Positions 27,757-39,845 of a DNA stretch of 64,000 nt are shown in pieces. Origin of the DNA: Cristatella mucedo (Eukaryota > Bryozoa > Phylactolaemata > Cristatellidae). Both the position numbers and the translations under genes were made by a program. Numbering within the stretch: position 1 is the first letter of the stretch; each line of letters opens with the position of its first letter. The notes under the pieces were generated by a model. It did not search any database. It saw only the letters and a program-made list of their open reading frames with translations, and was not told the origin of the DNA. The DNA is taken from positions 22,616,001 through 22,680,000 of the forward strand of contig WPIO01000001.1 of NCBI GenBank assembly GCA_009760855.2, read 5' to 3'.

Positions 27757-28320
27757 GATAATAATAGTAATAACATTAATGCACTTGATAAAGCGCCCTC
27801 AGAGAGCTCACTATCTTTCTAGGCGCTTTACATTTGCTGCAAAGAGAAACGAGATTGAATGGTGAGTAATCTCATGCTTGATAAACAACATGAACAACGT
27901 GGTTAGGGGTGACATAGACAGGGTAAGCATACAGATGTGGTTAGTGGCAGCATGCACAGTGTCAGCACGCATAAGCACATGAAGGATGAATCACAGGGAC
28001 CTACTAAATGCTGTCCTAAATATGTGTTTTAAGTTCTTTTTAAATGTGGTCAGGTCAGGGGATGCTCTGACGCAAGTTGGGAGTGAGTTCCAGGCTTTGG
28101 GAGCATACAAACTAAATGCACGGTTTGCAAAGGATTTGAGGTTTGTACGAGGTATTGCTATACTGCTGGATTCCGAAAAGCAGGTGGTACGATGCTTGGC
28201 CCGGTGGGGGAGTAGATCTGAGAGATAGATAGAGATCTGAGAGAGAGAGAGAGAGAGAGAGAGCATACATAGGCTTGAGCCAAAGAATGAAGTGACCTAA
28301 AAGTGAGCGACAAAAGCTCA
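27757..28320 (-). mobile_element. LINE-A 3' fragment
   Basis: Tail box gataaagcgccctcagagag at the left, then the standard LINE-A 3' region and ORF2 end (KSFANRAFSLYAPKAWNSLP). A (GA)n microsatellite at about 28233-28262 has grown inside it. Confidence 0.85.
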
Positions 28321-30377
28321 GATGCCCTGCAGATGGATCGGCTTGGCTTGCTTTATCGTTGTTTGCATTACCGCCGAGAAAGTTAAAAAGTAACTGGTAG
28401 CTGACACAACGGCCGAGTTTACATAGCAGCAGAAGAGCCACTTAGAGGAAAGTATGAAAGCCTGAGAATAAGTGCAATTGTTTTCACTTAAGCCTGCCTG
28501 TCGCCTCTGCAGTCGGTCATCGTTAGAGGTCACGGGCACATTTAATGCACTACCTGGATGCAGCTGCAAGGCATGTGCTGTGTTCGTTTTTAGGCTAAGT
28601 TGACGTCCCAACGTTGCACTGCGTTATCAGCTTACGTCAGCGACCTATCTTGGAAAAAGTGGAAAGAGGCCCCACGACCGGTGGACTCCAATGCGATCCA
28701 AAGCCATCAAGGGGATGGATATGGTTCATCTTTCTGATCTGTAGCTTTCGATCCTGAAATCAACAGCTTGGATTCAAAGACCTACTTTCTATAGCATGTA
28801 CCTGTATTTTTTAGTCCACCCGGGTCAATGCCACAGAATATGAGGTATCTTAGCTAGCAGCTGAGGTATCTGTGCTAGCAGGTTTAGTGACTAAACCGAA
28901 AAGCAGTTGTCATACTGGATGCCTAGGTTGGGAGCCCCGAATAAACGTCTTCGTCAAGAAGAGATAGTAGCTAGAGCATTAGTTGCTAGAGAGCTAGAGT
29001 ATTAGTGCCAGATGGATAATGTCCACTCAAGCCTGGACCCCGGTAATATACATCGACTCCCCCCCCCGACAGAGTCAACTGACGTAATTTTAATGTGAGC
29101 CCTTGCGTAAACACGAGTCGCAAACGTCACGCTTGAGTTCTGCCCTTTTGAAAATTATAGGACTGCTACGACGATACTGCTATGATTTTGTGGCACGTTA
29201 AAAATGTGAAAGATAACTTACTAATTTGTAGAGGTAGCTGCAACAAGCGCTCCCAGTTAAACCTTGAACACTGAATTGTGTATTGAATTGAGAAATGGCG
29301 ATTGGCAGGCTTGCGATTACAGTTCATTATTTGATTCCATGCTTCATGTAGTTTGTAGTTTGTTTTCATGTAGATATGTACCCGGGCTAGGTTCGGTTGC
29401 CTGGGACGGTACTGTTGTAATGCCGTAAAGGTCACCGCCTAGGCCGGGGTCTGACCTATGGGTATGGCCGGATGTGCGGTGACGAGAGGTCACCGGGGCT
29501 CTTGGGTAAGAGAAGTTGGCCGAGTAAGTCGTGGTGTTGAGGCTCCCGGTCTCGTCGAGTTATGCACCTGGATGGGTGCAGGCGTGCTCCGGCGATGCGG
29601 CTATGCACGCAAGGCAACGGATGCCCAAGGCCCGAGCGGAACTCGATAGCACGCTCGTTGTTGTGACTTGCATATTCCGCGTTCACCCTGTAGCCTGTTC
29701 GCGCCCCCCCCCCCCGTGAGCAGGCGTCTTTCGGCGGAAACTCTCGACTGTGGTGGACGTCGACTAGGCTAGCCAAGCAATTACTCAGCTGGCCGGGTCT
29801 TTTACGGCGTACGCTTGTACTGTTGGAACGGAGTCGGTACAACGACAAGACTGCGGAAGCCGACTGGCCAACTAAAACGTTTGTTGTTACGCTTGCTTCG
29901 TCGTCTCGCGCCCCTATAGTTAACTGTGTTAGAATTCCCTTTTAGACTTGTTTTTCCCCTGTGTTGTGTTGTTGTTGGCGCATGCGATATTAAAAAGACG
30001 TCTAACCTCGCGGCCGCTCGTCACTCTATGCTCAGCGGCATGGCAGGCCGCGGCATGGCCTGAGCATGGCGGGGCTTGGGGAAAATAGCCTCTGACCCCT
30101 GGAACTCGGCTACAGATTATCTCAATATGGCGGATAGAAGTAAAGAGCCGGACCGGTACAGTTAGCCTTTGCGATAGTTTTTCAGACGGCGAGTCAATAC
30201 GGCTTTTCGCAGAAATACATTTATAGGCACGGCCTTCAATTTTCAAATTTAATTTCCGCGCCGATGTTTCTCGGGTGGACGCTTTTTCCGTAAATTTTTT
30301 GCGGGTAGACTGTACGTCCTCTATCTACTAAGGAGAGCACGGAGAAACGGCGAGGTCACACTGCTCGATGTCAAAAC
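28321..30377. other. Intergenic; CpG-rich patch at 29.4-30.3 kb
   Basis: No gene could be confirmed. From about 29400 to 30300 the DNA is CpG-rich and includes a poly-C run (29705-29716). An isolated ATGGCGGAT at 30127 is followed nine codons later by a donor-like CCG|GTACAG, which could be an orphan first exon, but no partner exon was found. Confidence 0.3.
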
Positions 30378-31875
30378 AATAATATTGATAATGATACACT
30401 TGATAAAGCCCCCTCAGAGAACTCAATCTCTTTCTAGACGCTTTCCGTTTGCTGCAAAGGAAATGGTGAATGGTATCATGCTTGATCAAATGATCATGCA
30501 TGATCAAATGGTGAATGGTATCATGCTTGATAAACGACATGAATAAAATGGTTAGGGGTTACGTGCACAGGGTCAGCATACAAGTGTGGTTAGTGGCAGC
30601 ATGCACAGTGTCAGCACGCATAAGCACATCAAGGACGAATCATAGGGACCCACTAAATGCTGTACTAAATAGGTGTTTTTCAGTTCTTTTTAAATGTTAT
30701 CGAGTCAGGGAATGTTGTGACGCAAGTCGGGAGTGAGTTCCAGGCTTTGGGAGCATACGAACTAAATGCACGGTCTCCAAAGAATTTGAGGTTTGTAGGA
30801 GGAATTGGTAAACAGTTAGATTTCGAAAAGCAGGTGGTACGATGCTTGGCCTGGTGGGGGAGTAGATCTAATAGATAGGCTGGAGCCAAAGAATGGAGGG
30901 ACCTAAAAGTGAGTGAGAAAACCTTGAGGTCCATCCGTTGCTTGACTGGGAGCCAGTGCAGGTCACCGACAAATGGTGTGATGTGGCAACTGTGACGCTT
31001 ACGAAAGAAAAGCCTAGCTTCGGAGTGTTGCACAAGCTGTAAGCGCCTGATTACACATGCCGGCAGGCCAGCAAGGAGTGAGTGATAGAAGTCAAGACGG
31101 GATGTCACAAATGCATGGACCAACTTACACGTTGTATCCTTATCTAAAGAGCCCATGTTTTAGCAGTGTTATGTAGCTGAAAGCAGGCAGACTTGACTGT
31201 GGAGTTGATGTGTTCGTCTAACGAAAGATCACTTTGGAACAAGACATCTAGATATCGTGCAGATTCAACATATATGCTGGCAGAGCCGATTTTGAGTGTA
31301 ACTCTTACCAATTTCTGAATCACACTTGTTTTGCCCATAACTAGTAAGTTGGTTTTATCATCATTCAATTTCACTTCACTTCACTTTACAGCAAATGTAA
31401 AGCGCCTAGACAGAGATTAAGTTCTCTGAGGGCGCTTAATCAAGTGAAATATTATTATTATTATTATTAAGAAAATTGGCTGCCATCCAGCCATCCATGT
31501 GCGGATGTCGTCAATACTTGCAGCAAGGGAGTTGAGAGAATTCGGGTGTTCGAAGGCTGGGAGGGATCAAAACTAAGATACAACTGAGTGTCATCCGCGT
31601 AGAAGTAAAAGCCTTATGCTTGGCTATCCCATCAGCAAGTGGGAGAGTCTAAACCATAAAAAGAACTGGACCTAGCACGGAGCCCTGAGGTACCCCATAT
31701 TTCACAGGTACCTCGGATGATCTTAGTCCATTCACATCAGTACTCTGCGGTCTCACACGGAGATTGGACCTGAACCATTGCATTACCGGTGATGCTGAGG
31801 GGACATGAGAGGCGCTCTAGAACTTGGTGATCGATAGTATCAACAGCTGCCGAAAGATCGAGCGAATAGCAAGCT
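30378..31875 (-). mobile_element. LINE-A, longest copy, interrupted reverse transcriptase
   Basis: In minus orientation: a reverse-transcriptase segment (31875 to about 31470) with [12 protein letters not shown] in place of the usual PQGSVLGP, then YADDTQLYLSF. After a nested insertion the frame resumes with KLNDDKTNLLVMGK and, at 31156-30680, FVTSRLDFYHSLLAGLP, LHWLPVKQRM and KAWNSLPTCV. It ends in the family tail. These are hallmarks of L2/CR1-clade ORF2. It is dead because of stops, frameshifts and the insertion. Confidence 0.9.
31376..31470 (+). mobile_element. LINE-A 3' end nested inside LINE-A
   Basis: aatgtaaagcgcctagacag, gattaagttctctgagggcg and (ATT)n in plus orientation lie inside a minus-oriented LINE-A. 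Removing it rejoins the host codons for NFL and KLNDDKT. Confidence 0.88.
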
Positions 31876-33199
31876 AATAAATGAATTCAACTGTTGGGAT
31901 TTTAATAAGATCGGCGAAACAACGAGTCCCAAAAAAGTAGGCTACTCATTCAGACCTGCCGTCCGACTAATAATTAGCTGTCAATGTTCATGGTTTATAG
32001 GCGCTCACGTACTTTCTTGGTAATCGTCGCTACTGTGCAAGGTCTCACATGTAGTATGTGCTCCTTTACTGTTTCGAAAAATGCATTTGCACATTGGCAT
32101 TAAATCACTAAAATGTATTGCTCATAGTTTTCCGCATTTTTAACGGGTGTTTCTTACTACACTCGCTTAGTTAACGATAGCTTACGTGCTTGGGTTCTTT
32201 GTACCCGAATCATTCTACCGACTACAATTAATCCTCCAGGGCCAGCCTTGACACGCGTTTATCAGGACAGTCAGTCCTAGCGATGGTCAGTGAGTCGTGG
32301 CAGCTGTGCCTTTTCGGAGGCCTAGGGCTTTTTTATTTTCAAATTGAATACCCTGCCTATGCACACCAAAAGCCTATTAGGCTTCAAGTTCGCAATAGAA
32401 TACAAACTCTCACACGTAGCACTTACTTGGTCTTGCGGAATATAGACTTCGTCAGCCTGTATACTTTGGAATGAGTGTCCGGGAAAGCGTGCAGTAAATA
32501 CAAGTCGCTGACTTCAACCTTGCATTGTGCTAATATTTATAGTACTAATATGATGCTGCAACTAATATGGGTGCCGTGTCAGAAATATAAACGATGATTT
32601 TCTAATTTGCACATGTACCTACAAGCTACGCACTCATCGAAACTGAGTGTATCACGAAATATTGATCAGTTCATTACTTATCTACCTAGTTAAATGCTGT
32701 GGAGACTACCTCTGAGGAGCGGATACAAATGAACAGCATGCCGGTCATTGAGTCCGAATGCAGCTGTGCCTTTGTGAAACAATAGGCTTTTATGCATGGT
32801 TTTTACTTTTCCAATTTAATTTCCTAGTCGATAATAGCGGGCAAAGAGTCGATCAGTGAAACGGCTTTAATTCTATGTAATTTGAAATAATCTATTATTC
32901 AATTAATTTTTCCGTTACCTTCCAAAAGTTTTCATCAAAGTATCTAACGTTTTAAGTTTATATACGATCTTTTCTGCAATTTTTAGCTAGTACGCTCAAG
33001 TTAATAATAACATTAACTCCTTTTATACCACCCCAGAAGAAACAAACCTCTATGCAGTCGTATCGCAACTGCAAAAAAGCAACAACCAAGAGCTAAAGAT
33101 AAGCATGATATAATGTCAAGATAAGCATTTTAAGTACGCAAGTATCACGCTTAGACAAACATGCAAAAGTACACATGCAGACACTCGCGGTCATCGTTT
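31876..33199. other. Intergenic AT-rich DNA, nothing recognised
   Basis: No coding exon, repeat family or structural signal identified. Confidence 0.4.
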
Positions 33200-33780
33200 A
33201 TTAAGACTCTTGGTTAGCAACATGCACTAAATAAAGCACAGGTCAGCAGGCAAGCACACAAAAACAAAAAAGAAGCTTCCTCGAGTGCAGGGAAAGCTTA
33301 ACAGGAACGTCAACAAAATACTTACATAAAATGTCCTACAATCAAATGTGTTTAGGGTACCTTTCGAAAGACAAATATGTTGGAACTGGAATTGAAGTTG
33401 TGACAATTTTCGTATGAAAGAAAGATGGTTATGCAAACCACGTCTAACGCGGATGTAAACAGGAAGCAACAAATCTACAAATAAGAAATTTACTGATCTC
33501 GCCGTCATATGCGACTTGTATCGCAACTTGTCGAACCTTGGTAGATCGCGATACACGTTTGAAGCTCGTCGAGGTGCATTCTTATGACTTTTATACAGCT
33601 TCATTTCCAGGATCGGTCGGTGCCTTATAATTCCATTACTCGGCTAATACTTCACGCATCGGAGTGAAATCTGAAATGCCTTTTTCAGCTCTGCTTGTTT
33701 CACATGAGGCAAGATTTCTGACTTCGGTTGGATACATCATTATCTTTATATGTCATCAAACATCCTAGAGCTTAATTTTC
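33200..33780. repeat. Unclassified diverged repeat R1, copy 1
   Basis: Shares scattered but ordered similarity with 56080-56520: tagggtacctt, atcatatgcgac, gttgaaccttggta, cagctctgcttg, ttcggttggata and aacntcctagag. Frames on the minus strand in both copies read a common MKLxxSxKxA ... LPRF(D/N)K pattern, so the repeat may once have been coding. No superfamily assigned. Confidence 0.6.
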
Positions 33781-34104
33781 CGTAATCGTGGACAGCTAGA
33801 ACGAAGTGTATTCACCCTGAATCAGAAATATTTCTTGCCTGGTTGACAGTATGATTTGCCGGATAGCTTTTAGTTAGTCAACGGTCACTAGCAGACATTT
33901 TTTGCATCATGCTTCAAATACCATAATGCAACCGATCTCATTTGAAGCGATTGAATATCCTTCCGTTTACCTCTGATACTGCTCATTTCACGGGCACGCT
34001 CTCATGTTTGAATGATTGCCGTTTTGTAAGCTACCCTTCACGCTACCCTTCTGTAAGCTGCACTTCATGTAAGCTAGACTTAATGTAAGCTGCACTTCAT
34101 GTTG

Positions 34105-34158
34105 TAATGTAAAGCGCCTATAAAGAGATTAAGTTCTCTGAGGGCGCTTTATCAAGTA

Positions 34159-34190
<32 letters not shown>
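34105..34190 (+). mobile_element. LINE-A 3' tail
   Basis: taatgtaaagcgcctataaa, gattaagttctctgagggcg, ctttatcaagtac and (ATT)n. Confidence 0.88.
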
Positions 34191-34191
<1 letters not shown>

Positions 34192-36971
34192 ATGCATGCT
34201 TTAGTCTTGCAATGAAAACCTGTAATGATAACGAAGCGTATTTTGAGAAGCGAGTGTATTGCCAATAACACACAAGCAGCACTAAGAGGAACCCTCAACT
34301 AATCACCAAAAGGGGTATGCATATCAATTGCAAACTACAGCACATAATTTATTGACAAAAATACTCAGCCCTGCTCAGCTGATAGCTCGTCGCACTTATA
34401 CAAAACGTACATACAGTTCACTATCGAGACAAGCCATCACACTTAACTAGCAGTGCCACTCACAGGTCGAAACAATTCACACAGCCCACTAGCAGGTGTT
34501 CCGTTGGCTTCTGCATCCAATACTGCTTCTGCTCCTCGCAAACGGCGGGTCACAAGGCGTGGCAAATTTCGTATCACCTCTTCATTTCTGAACATTTGCC
34601 CGATATTCTTCTACAAGACCGATGACATGTGTCAAATAGTGGTACTACAATGCCTGAGTTTAGACTGTTTACAAGAGCAATATAGAAACCACTTCCTTTG
34701 ATCAACAACGGCAGTTAGCTAATATCTTCACTCTACAAGCAGCATTCCAGAGCAATACAGTTCTCTAACCCTAACCCTAAATGTTTGACGTACTGGCCTA
34801 ACCACATAAGGTTGTATCCATGCAGATATTTCTGCTCGATCGACTGCCATAGAATCCTCCTAGATTGTTGTATGCTTATGATCTTCCACCAAGGAATAGT
34901 CTTGCCCATTACTTTTCCAAACCTGGCACACAACACTATCCTGTCCGTCTGCCACCAGTCCCCCGGCCCCTTAAACGCATCAACTGAAGACAGGGCTGCA
35001 TAGTTAAGGGGTGACCCGACTATGAACGTTTGCCGTTCTATTTGCAAACTATGGCTCTTCTGCAGCTACAAAAAAGAATGCTGAAACGACCTGTCATTAC
35101 TCTTCTTTATGAGAAATACTATTTCACGAGCTTCTGGCCCATTCCGAATGCTAGTATGCGTGCACTTGTTCGCAAGCACACACACAAACACCCGCGAAAA
35201 CGTAAATTCAAGGTTATGTTTGGCCGGTGTTCCTCAATGCGTAAGAGCTTCTAAGGACCGTTAATTTCAATATTACAGTAATCCGTATTTCGCGTGAAAC
35301 AAACTACGATCCGAGTTTGATCATCGAAAAGATTTTACAAGATTCTTTTCAATCGGTAATGACAGTGGTGAGGAGGTGCTGGTGGGCGGATGCATCGGCA
35401 AGTCGCACAGAGGAGCTTTGAGATGACCTTCGTTAGTTCCATATTAGCAAATTACTGCCTTATTCACAATCGCCACTTAAGCCACCATATACTGCTGGCC
35501 CAAAAAACCAAGATCCCCAAGAACGGAGATACAACCCCAAATAATTCAACGTTTTTCAAACTCTAACCAACAAAACTTGACAAGAAAATGAGATTCATGA
35601 GTTAACAATACCGTAACAAACAGTGCCGGCTTTCACTTGAAATAAGACACTCCCCTAGCACCTATTTGTTAGCACCATTAGATCATTTTGAAGTTTTACT
35701 TGGTGCACCAAGTATACACTTCTCGAAAAATGCACCAAAACAGCTATATCGGCATTTCCTCAGTAATCAAGGATTTGAAGCAAAATATTTGCAGGGTCAA
35801 TACATGACTCGAAGCGATCAAAGCAATCGAAAGTGATAAATTGGAACACGGCCTAACAGCTTTCCCCTAAACAAGGAATAACAGAATCCTTTAAAACCAA
35901 TTCCCTGGTCTTGACTCGCTCATGGATTAACTTAAACTTCCATCTTGGGATCTCGATGGAAGCTTTTAAATACTTGATCATAAGGGTTTTGACATTTCGA
36001 ATATCTGCTAAAATGTACGTAACAGCTTAAGTTGCGGCTCTTTTTATCTAAAAATAAAGTCGGAAGGTTTCTTACTCTTAACATACTATCGAATACTTGT
36101 AGTCTTGAGTCTGTCTAACATTTGTCATGTGCAAAACAGGGTGTCTCACACATTGAAAATCGTAAATAAGTGCCCAACAAAATCGTTAAAATGTGCTTTT
36201 TAAGCGAGAGAGAGAGACTCTTATTTTGCCATGGTCTGGTAGACCTACAAAATTATCCTTCAAAATCACTGCAGTGGCATGGTTAGTTTCCAGAGCCCAA
36301 TTGGTAGAGCCGTATTCAAGAGCCAGACTGTACCATAATATGAGAAGTTCAAGGTTCATTTACTGCTTAGAGAAATTGTTTGCACTCAGTAATACAGCAT
36401 ACTGCCTTCGATGGTATTTCAAGTCCAACATGAATTAAAGGCAAGACTTAGCAGATAGAGTGTGATATATATATATATATATATATTTATTTATATAGTA
36501 ATATATATGCACACAATATCCATTGATATATTTCAGCCCCTATGAAGGTTAGAGTACATCATTCCATCCATAACAAAAGACCTTCAATGGGCTCTAAACT
36601 TCAGCATTACAGATGGAACGTGTTTCTTTAGGATCCGCTCAAATACTTGGATTTGGGTTATAATCTAAGAGTTTAGAACAGATTTCTACCGGAACCGGTT
36701 CTGGGTCACGTCTAACTTAACAAACTGGATTTACTGTCAGCTAGCCCTACCAAGAGGGCTCTGAATTAAATTCAGCTGTGTGATTCGCAGTCACGACAGC
36801 TAGATCGTGGGGAATTATGCCTACCTGTCACACCTTGAACATCAGCAAAGCAAAAGAAAAGTATGCCTTTGTATGTCAGATGAAACTCCTTCTGCTGAAG
36901 AGTTCTCGTGATCAGAACCAAATAAAAATTTTGCATAACAAATAATCCACTGGCATGGATTATTTTACCTA
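34191..36971. other. Intergenic AT-rich DNA, no gene recognised
   Basis: Contains an (AT)n run at about 36463-36486 and a short ctaaccctaaccctaa motif at 34767. No exon was recognised. The missing last XPO5 exon could lie here or to the right, but I could not place it. Confidence 0.4.
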
Positions 36972-37078
36972 CCATTCAATTGCATTTCCCTTTGAAGCAA
37001 ATGTAAAGCGCCTAGAAAGAGATTAAGTTCTCTGGGGGCGCTTTATCAAGTACATTATTATTATTATTATTATTATTA
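36972..37078 (+). mobile_element. LINE-A 3' tail
   Basis: ttcaattgcatttccctttg, aatgtaaagcgcctagaaag, gattaagttctctgggggcg and (ATT)n. Confidence 0.88.
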
Positions 37079-37373
37079 TTGTGGCAGTATTCATGGGGTC
37101 CTTTTCTTGCTGCCAAACGTAACGACAGCCAAGCAGCATATGACAGCCAATGAGCTTTGAATAAAAACTTGCCTGGCCAACAATTATTTGAGTAAATGAA
37201 GTGCTTTTTCTTTTCTTTTTGATGACTAGGACGACTTAAAGATCCCGTCACTCACCTTAAGATTCTTTAATTAAGTTTTGGCCTACTTATCTGAACTAGT
37301 TTTGCTTCAAACCGTCCATCGCCCAACCCAGCATTCTGACTCTGGTCCATTGCTTGAGCCCCTTACTTAAAAT

Positions 37374-37526
<153 letters not shown>

Positions 37527-37589
37527 TACATTTGTATTATAATCATACATTTGTATACCGCCCTCAGAGGACATAATCTATTTCTGGTT

Positions 37590-37745
37590 AGCCGAGATGG
37601 CACACTAGGTAAGCTTTTCACGATCTCTGTCGCGAGGTCGTGGGTTCAAATCCTGCGGTGGGCGATTCTTCATCGCCACTGCAAGTGGTGGTGATAGCCG
37701 TAAAGGCTTTTCTGTCACTATACAATAGAGGCTGTATCCTATTAA
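37590..37745 (+). mobile_element. tRNA-derived SINE (SINE-A)
   Basis: A box gatggcacactaggtaagc, cgcgaggtcgtgggttcaaatcc (B box), gggcgattcttcatcgccac, ggtgatagccgtaaaggc and ctatacaatagaggctgta. Confidence 0.88.
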
Positions 37746-37754
37746 CTATTATAT

Positions 37755-38345
37755 TTTCTAGAGACTTTACATATACTGCAAAGGAAGCATGATCGAATGG
37801 TTAGTGAGCAGTCAGTTACTTACTTCCAAGGCTTGAAACTCACTACCGGCTATTCACTACTCGTTATCGACATCACATCATCTCCTGATTTGACAACATT
37901 CGAAAAGAACCTGCAAACCTACCTGTTCATCTGCCTTTACACAGCTCAGGTATATAAAAACCTCAAATCTTTTGGCGACCGTGCCTTTAGTTTGCATACT
38001 CCCAAAGCCTGGAACTCACTTCCGATTTGCGTAACGACATCTCCTGACTTGACGACTTAAAAACTAAAGAACTAAAAACGCATCTATTTATAACCACATT
38101 AAGTGGGTGCCTGTGATTCGACCTTTATGCGCTTATGCGTGCGGACACTGTGCATGCTACCACTAACCATACTTTCATGCCGACCCTGTGCATGTCACCC
38201 CTAACCATGTTATTCTTGTTGTTTATTGTGCTTATTAACACTAACCAAGCGATCGCGCTTCCATTGCAGCAGATGTAAAGAGCCTAGAAAGAGATTGAGT
38301 TCTCTGAGGGTGCTATACAAAATGTATTATTTTTTTTTATTATTG
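37755..38345 (+). mobile_element. LINE-A 3' fragment
   Basis: Plus-oriented ORF2 end (LKSFGDRAFSLHTPKAWNSLP), then the long LINE-A 3' untranslated part (gcatgctaccactaaccata, ccctgtgcatgtcaccccta) and a degraded tail box (aagagcctagaaagagattg) with an AT-rich end. Confidence 0.85.
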
Positions 38346-38559
38346 TGCTTGTATATAGTTGTGCATAATACAACTTCCCGTCCTGACTAAGTGCAGGGGT
38401 GACATGCATTTGTGTAGTAACCTAGAGGCCCTTTCTTTTTTCTTATGTGCTGTGCCCGCCTATGCATGATTAAATGTTGCTAACCGTGAGGTCCAACAAA
38501 CCAGCAGTCGTGAGTCTTTAGTGTACTTTTGCATACTTGTCTTAGCATGATAACCGTGT

Positions 38560-38710
38560 GCTTCTGCATGTTTGCCTAAGAAGGTCATCTTGCTTCACGT
38601 TGATTATTGGTTATTGCTTCTCTGGCAGTGATTTGTAAAGCACCTGAAGTGATTAAGCTCTCTTAAAAGACTAAACAAAAGGTCGGTTATTATTATTATT
38701 ATTACTATTA
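38560..38710 (+). mobile_element. Diverged LINE-type 3' tail
   Basis: tgtaaagcacctgaagtgat, taagctctcttaaaagac and (ATT)n follow the LINE tail plan with many changes. Confidence 0.55.
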
Positions 38711-38714
38711 ATCT

Positions 38715-39845
38715 GCAGTGGAGCCAGACAAAGTGGCCAAGCCAGTTGCCTGATTTGAATACCACAGAAGGACTATGGAGTGATACGACAGGCAGCTGGG
38801 GCGAGTGTTCTGTCTAAACTAAACAACGATAAAACGGAACTGCTACTCACAGGACACCCCATCGTGTGGCTGGACTAGACGGCTTTGCTCTTCTAATAAT
38901 TGATGCTGTTGCGCCACCATAACCTCGATCTCGGAATTTACGAGTTCGTCTTCGACAGCTGCCTACATTTTGAAAGCTTAATTAAGAAGACTGAATCCAC
39001 CGCTAGTGAATATAGCTGCAAGGCTAGTTTACCAATCCCAGAGGCTTGACTAAGTATTTTCTTTTCTGAAAGAGCATGGATGGCTGTCGGTCGATCAAAG
39101 GATACAGAGCAAAGTTCTTATGTTGACCCAAAAGGCTTGCCATGGATTGACTCCATCATGCCTAGCTGAACTGCTGCAACAGTTTCAGCTTCCTCAGGCC
39201 CTCAGGTCCTCTATTAACAATAAATTAACTGTTCTATTCTCTGCTTAAAAACCGTTGGCGATAACTTCTGCTCAGCTAGTCCTAGGCTGTGGAACGGACT
39301 TTCACAATTCTTATGACACGACACCTACTCTTCTGCTGCCGACTATGGCTCATCCTTTTCAGCGGTCCTAAGCTACTACTTCCATGTTACTCACTGTCTC
39401 AACAACTCTCTAGACTCAGCTATGCTTCTCATTTTCCCTTTGTTGCATGACCTGAAGTCTGTTGGCGGCCGAATGTGCACCGAAAGCAGCTTAGGCTTCG
39501 AGTGCGCTATACAAAACTCTCCTGTGTAACAGCCACGTGGTAGTTGTGGCTTTGAGGAATTACAGACGGAGATAAATTACACCAGTGGCCGACCATTTCA
39601 GTACAACACGGGCTTGCAGGAATGTTCTACAGGAGAAGAGACACTGCACAAGCTGGCAGCCTCTACGACGGGCCAGAAAAGGAAGGGAAAACTAAACACA
39701 TGCATACCAGCAGCAAATGTGCTTGTTTTTGGGCTGTTCATAAATATTTCCTATGTTGCCCATCATTTTCATCGTACAAAACCCTCTTATTATCTGGACG
39801 AACAGCCACAGCAGCAGCAGCCATACTGCAAGGATTTTTCTATAC
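38715..39845 (+). repeat. Unclassified repeat R2, copy 1, split by a LINE
   Basis: The left part (38715-38820, cacagaaggactatggagtg) and right part (39575-39845, gtggccgaccatttcagtac and gccatactgcaaggattttt) together match 56700-57110, where they are contiguous. The open frame at 39614-40141 lies mostly in this repeat and is not conserved in copy 2. Confidence 0.72.
38825..39570 (+). mobile_element. LINE-B (L2-like) inserted in repeat R2
   Basis: Begins near LNNDKTELLLTG, a standard L2 reverse-transcriptase motif. It continues with sequence shared with 20145-20560 and ends at the family 3' box (aaaactctcctgtgtaac) plus an agacggagataaattaca tail. Confidence 0.82.

Noticed and set aside
30680-31156. 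158-codon frame as a host gene
   Set aside because: It is the C-terminal end of an L2/CR1-type reverse-transcriptase ORF, present in several copies here.
34765-34782. Interstitial telomere (ctaaccctaaccctaa)
   Set aside because: Only about two and a half units; chance occurrence cannot be excluded.
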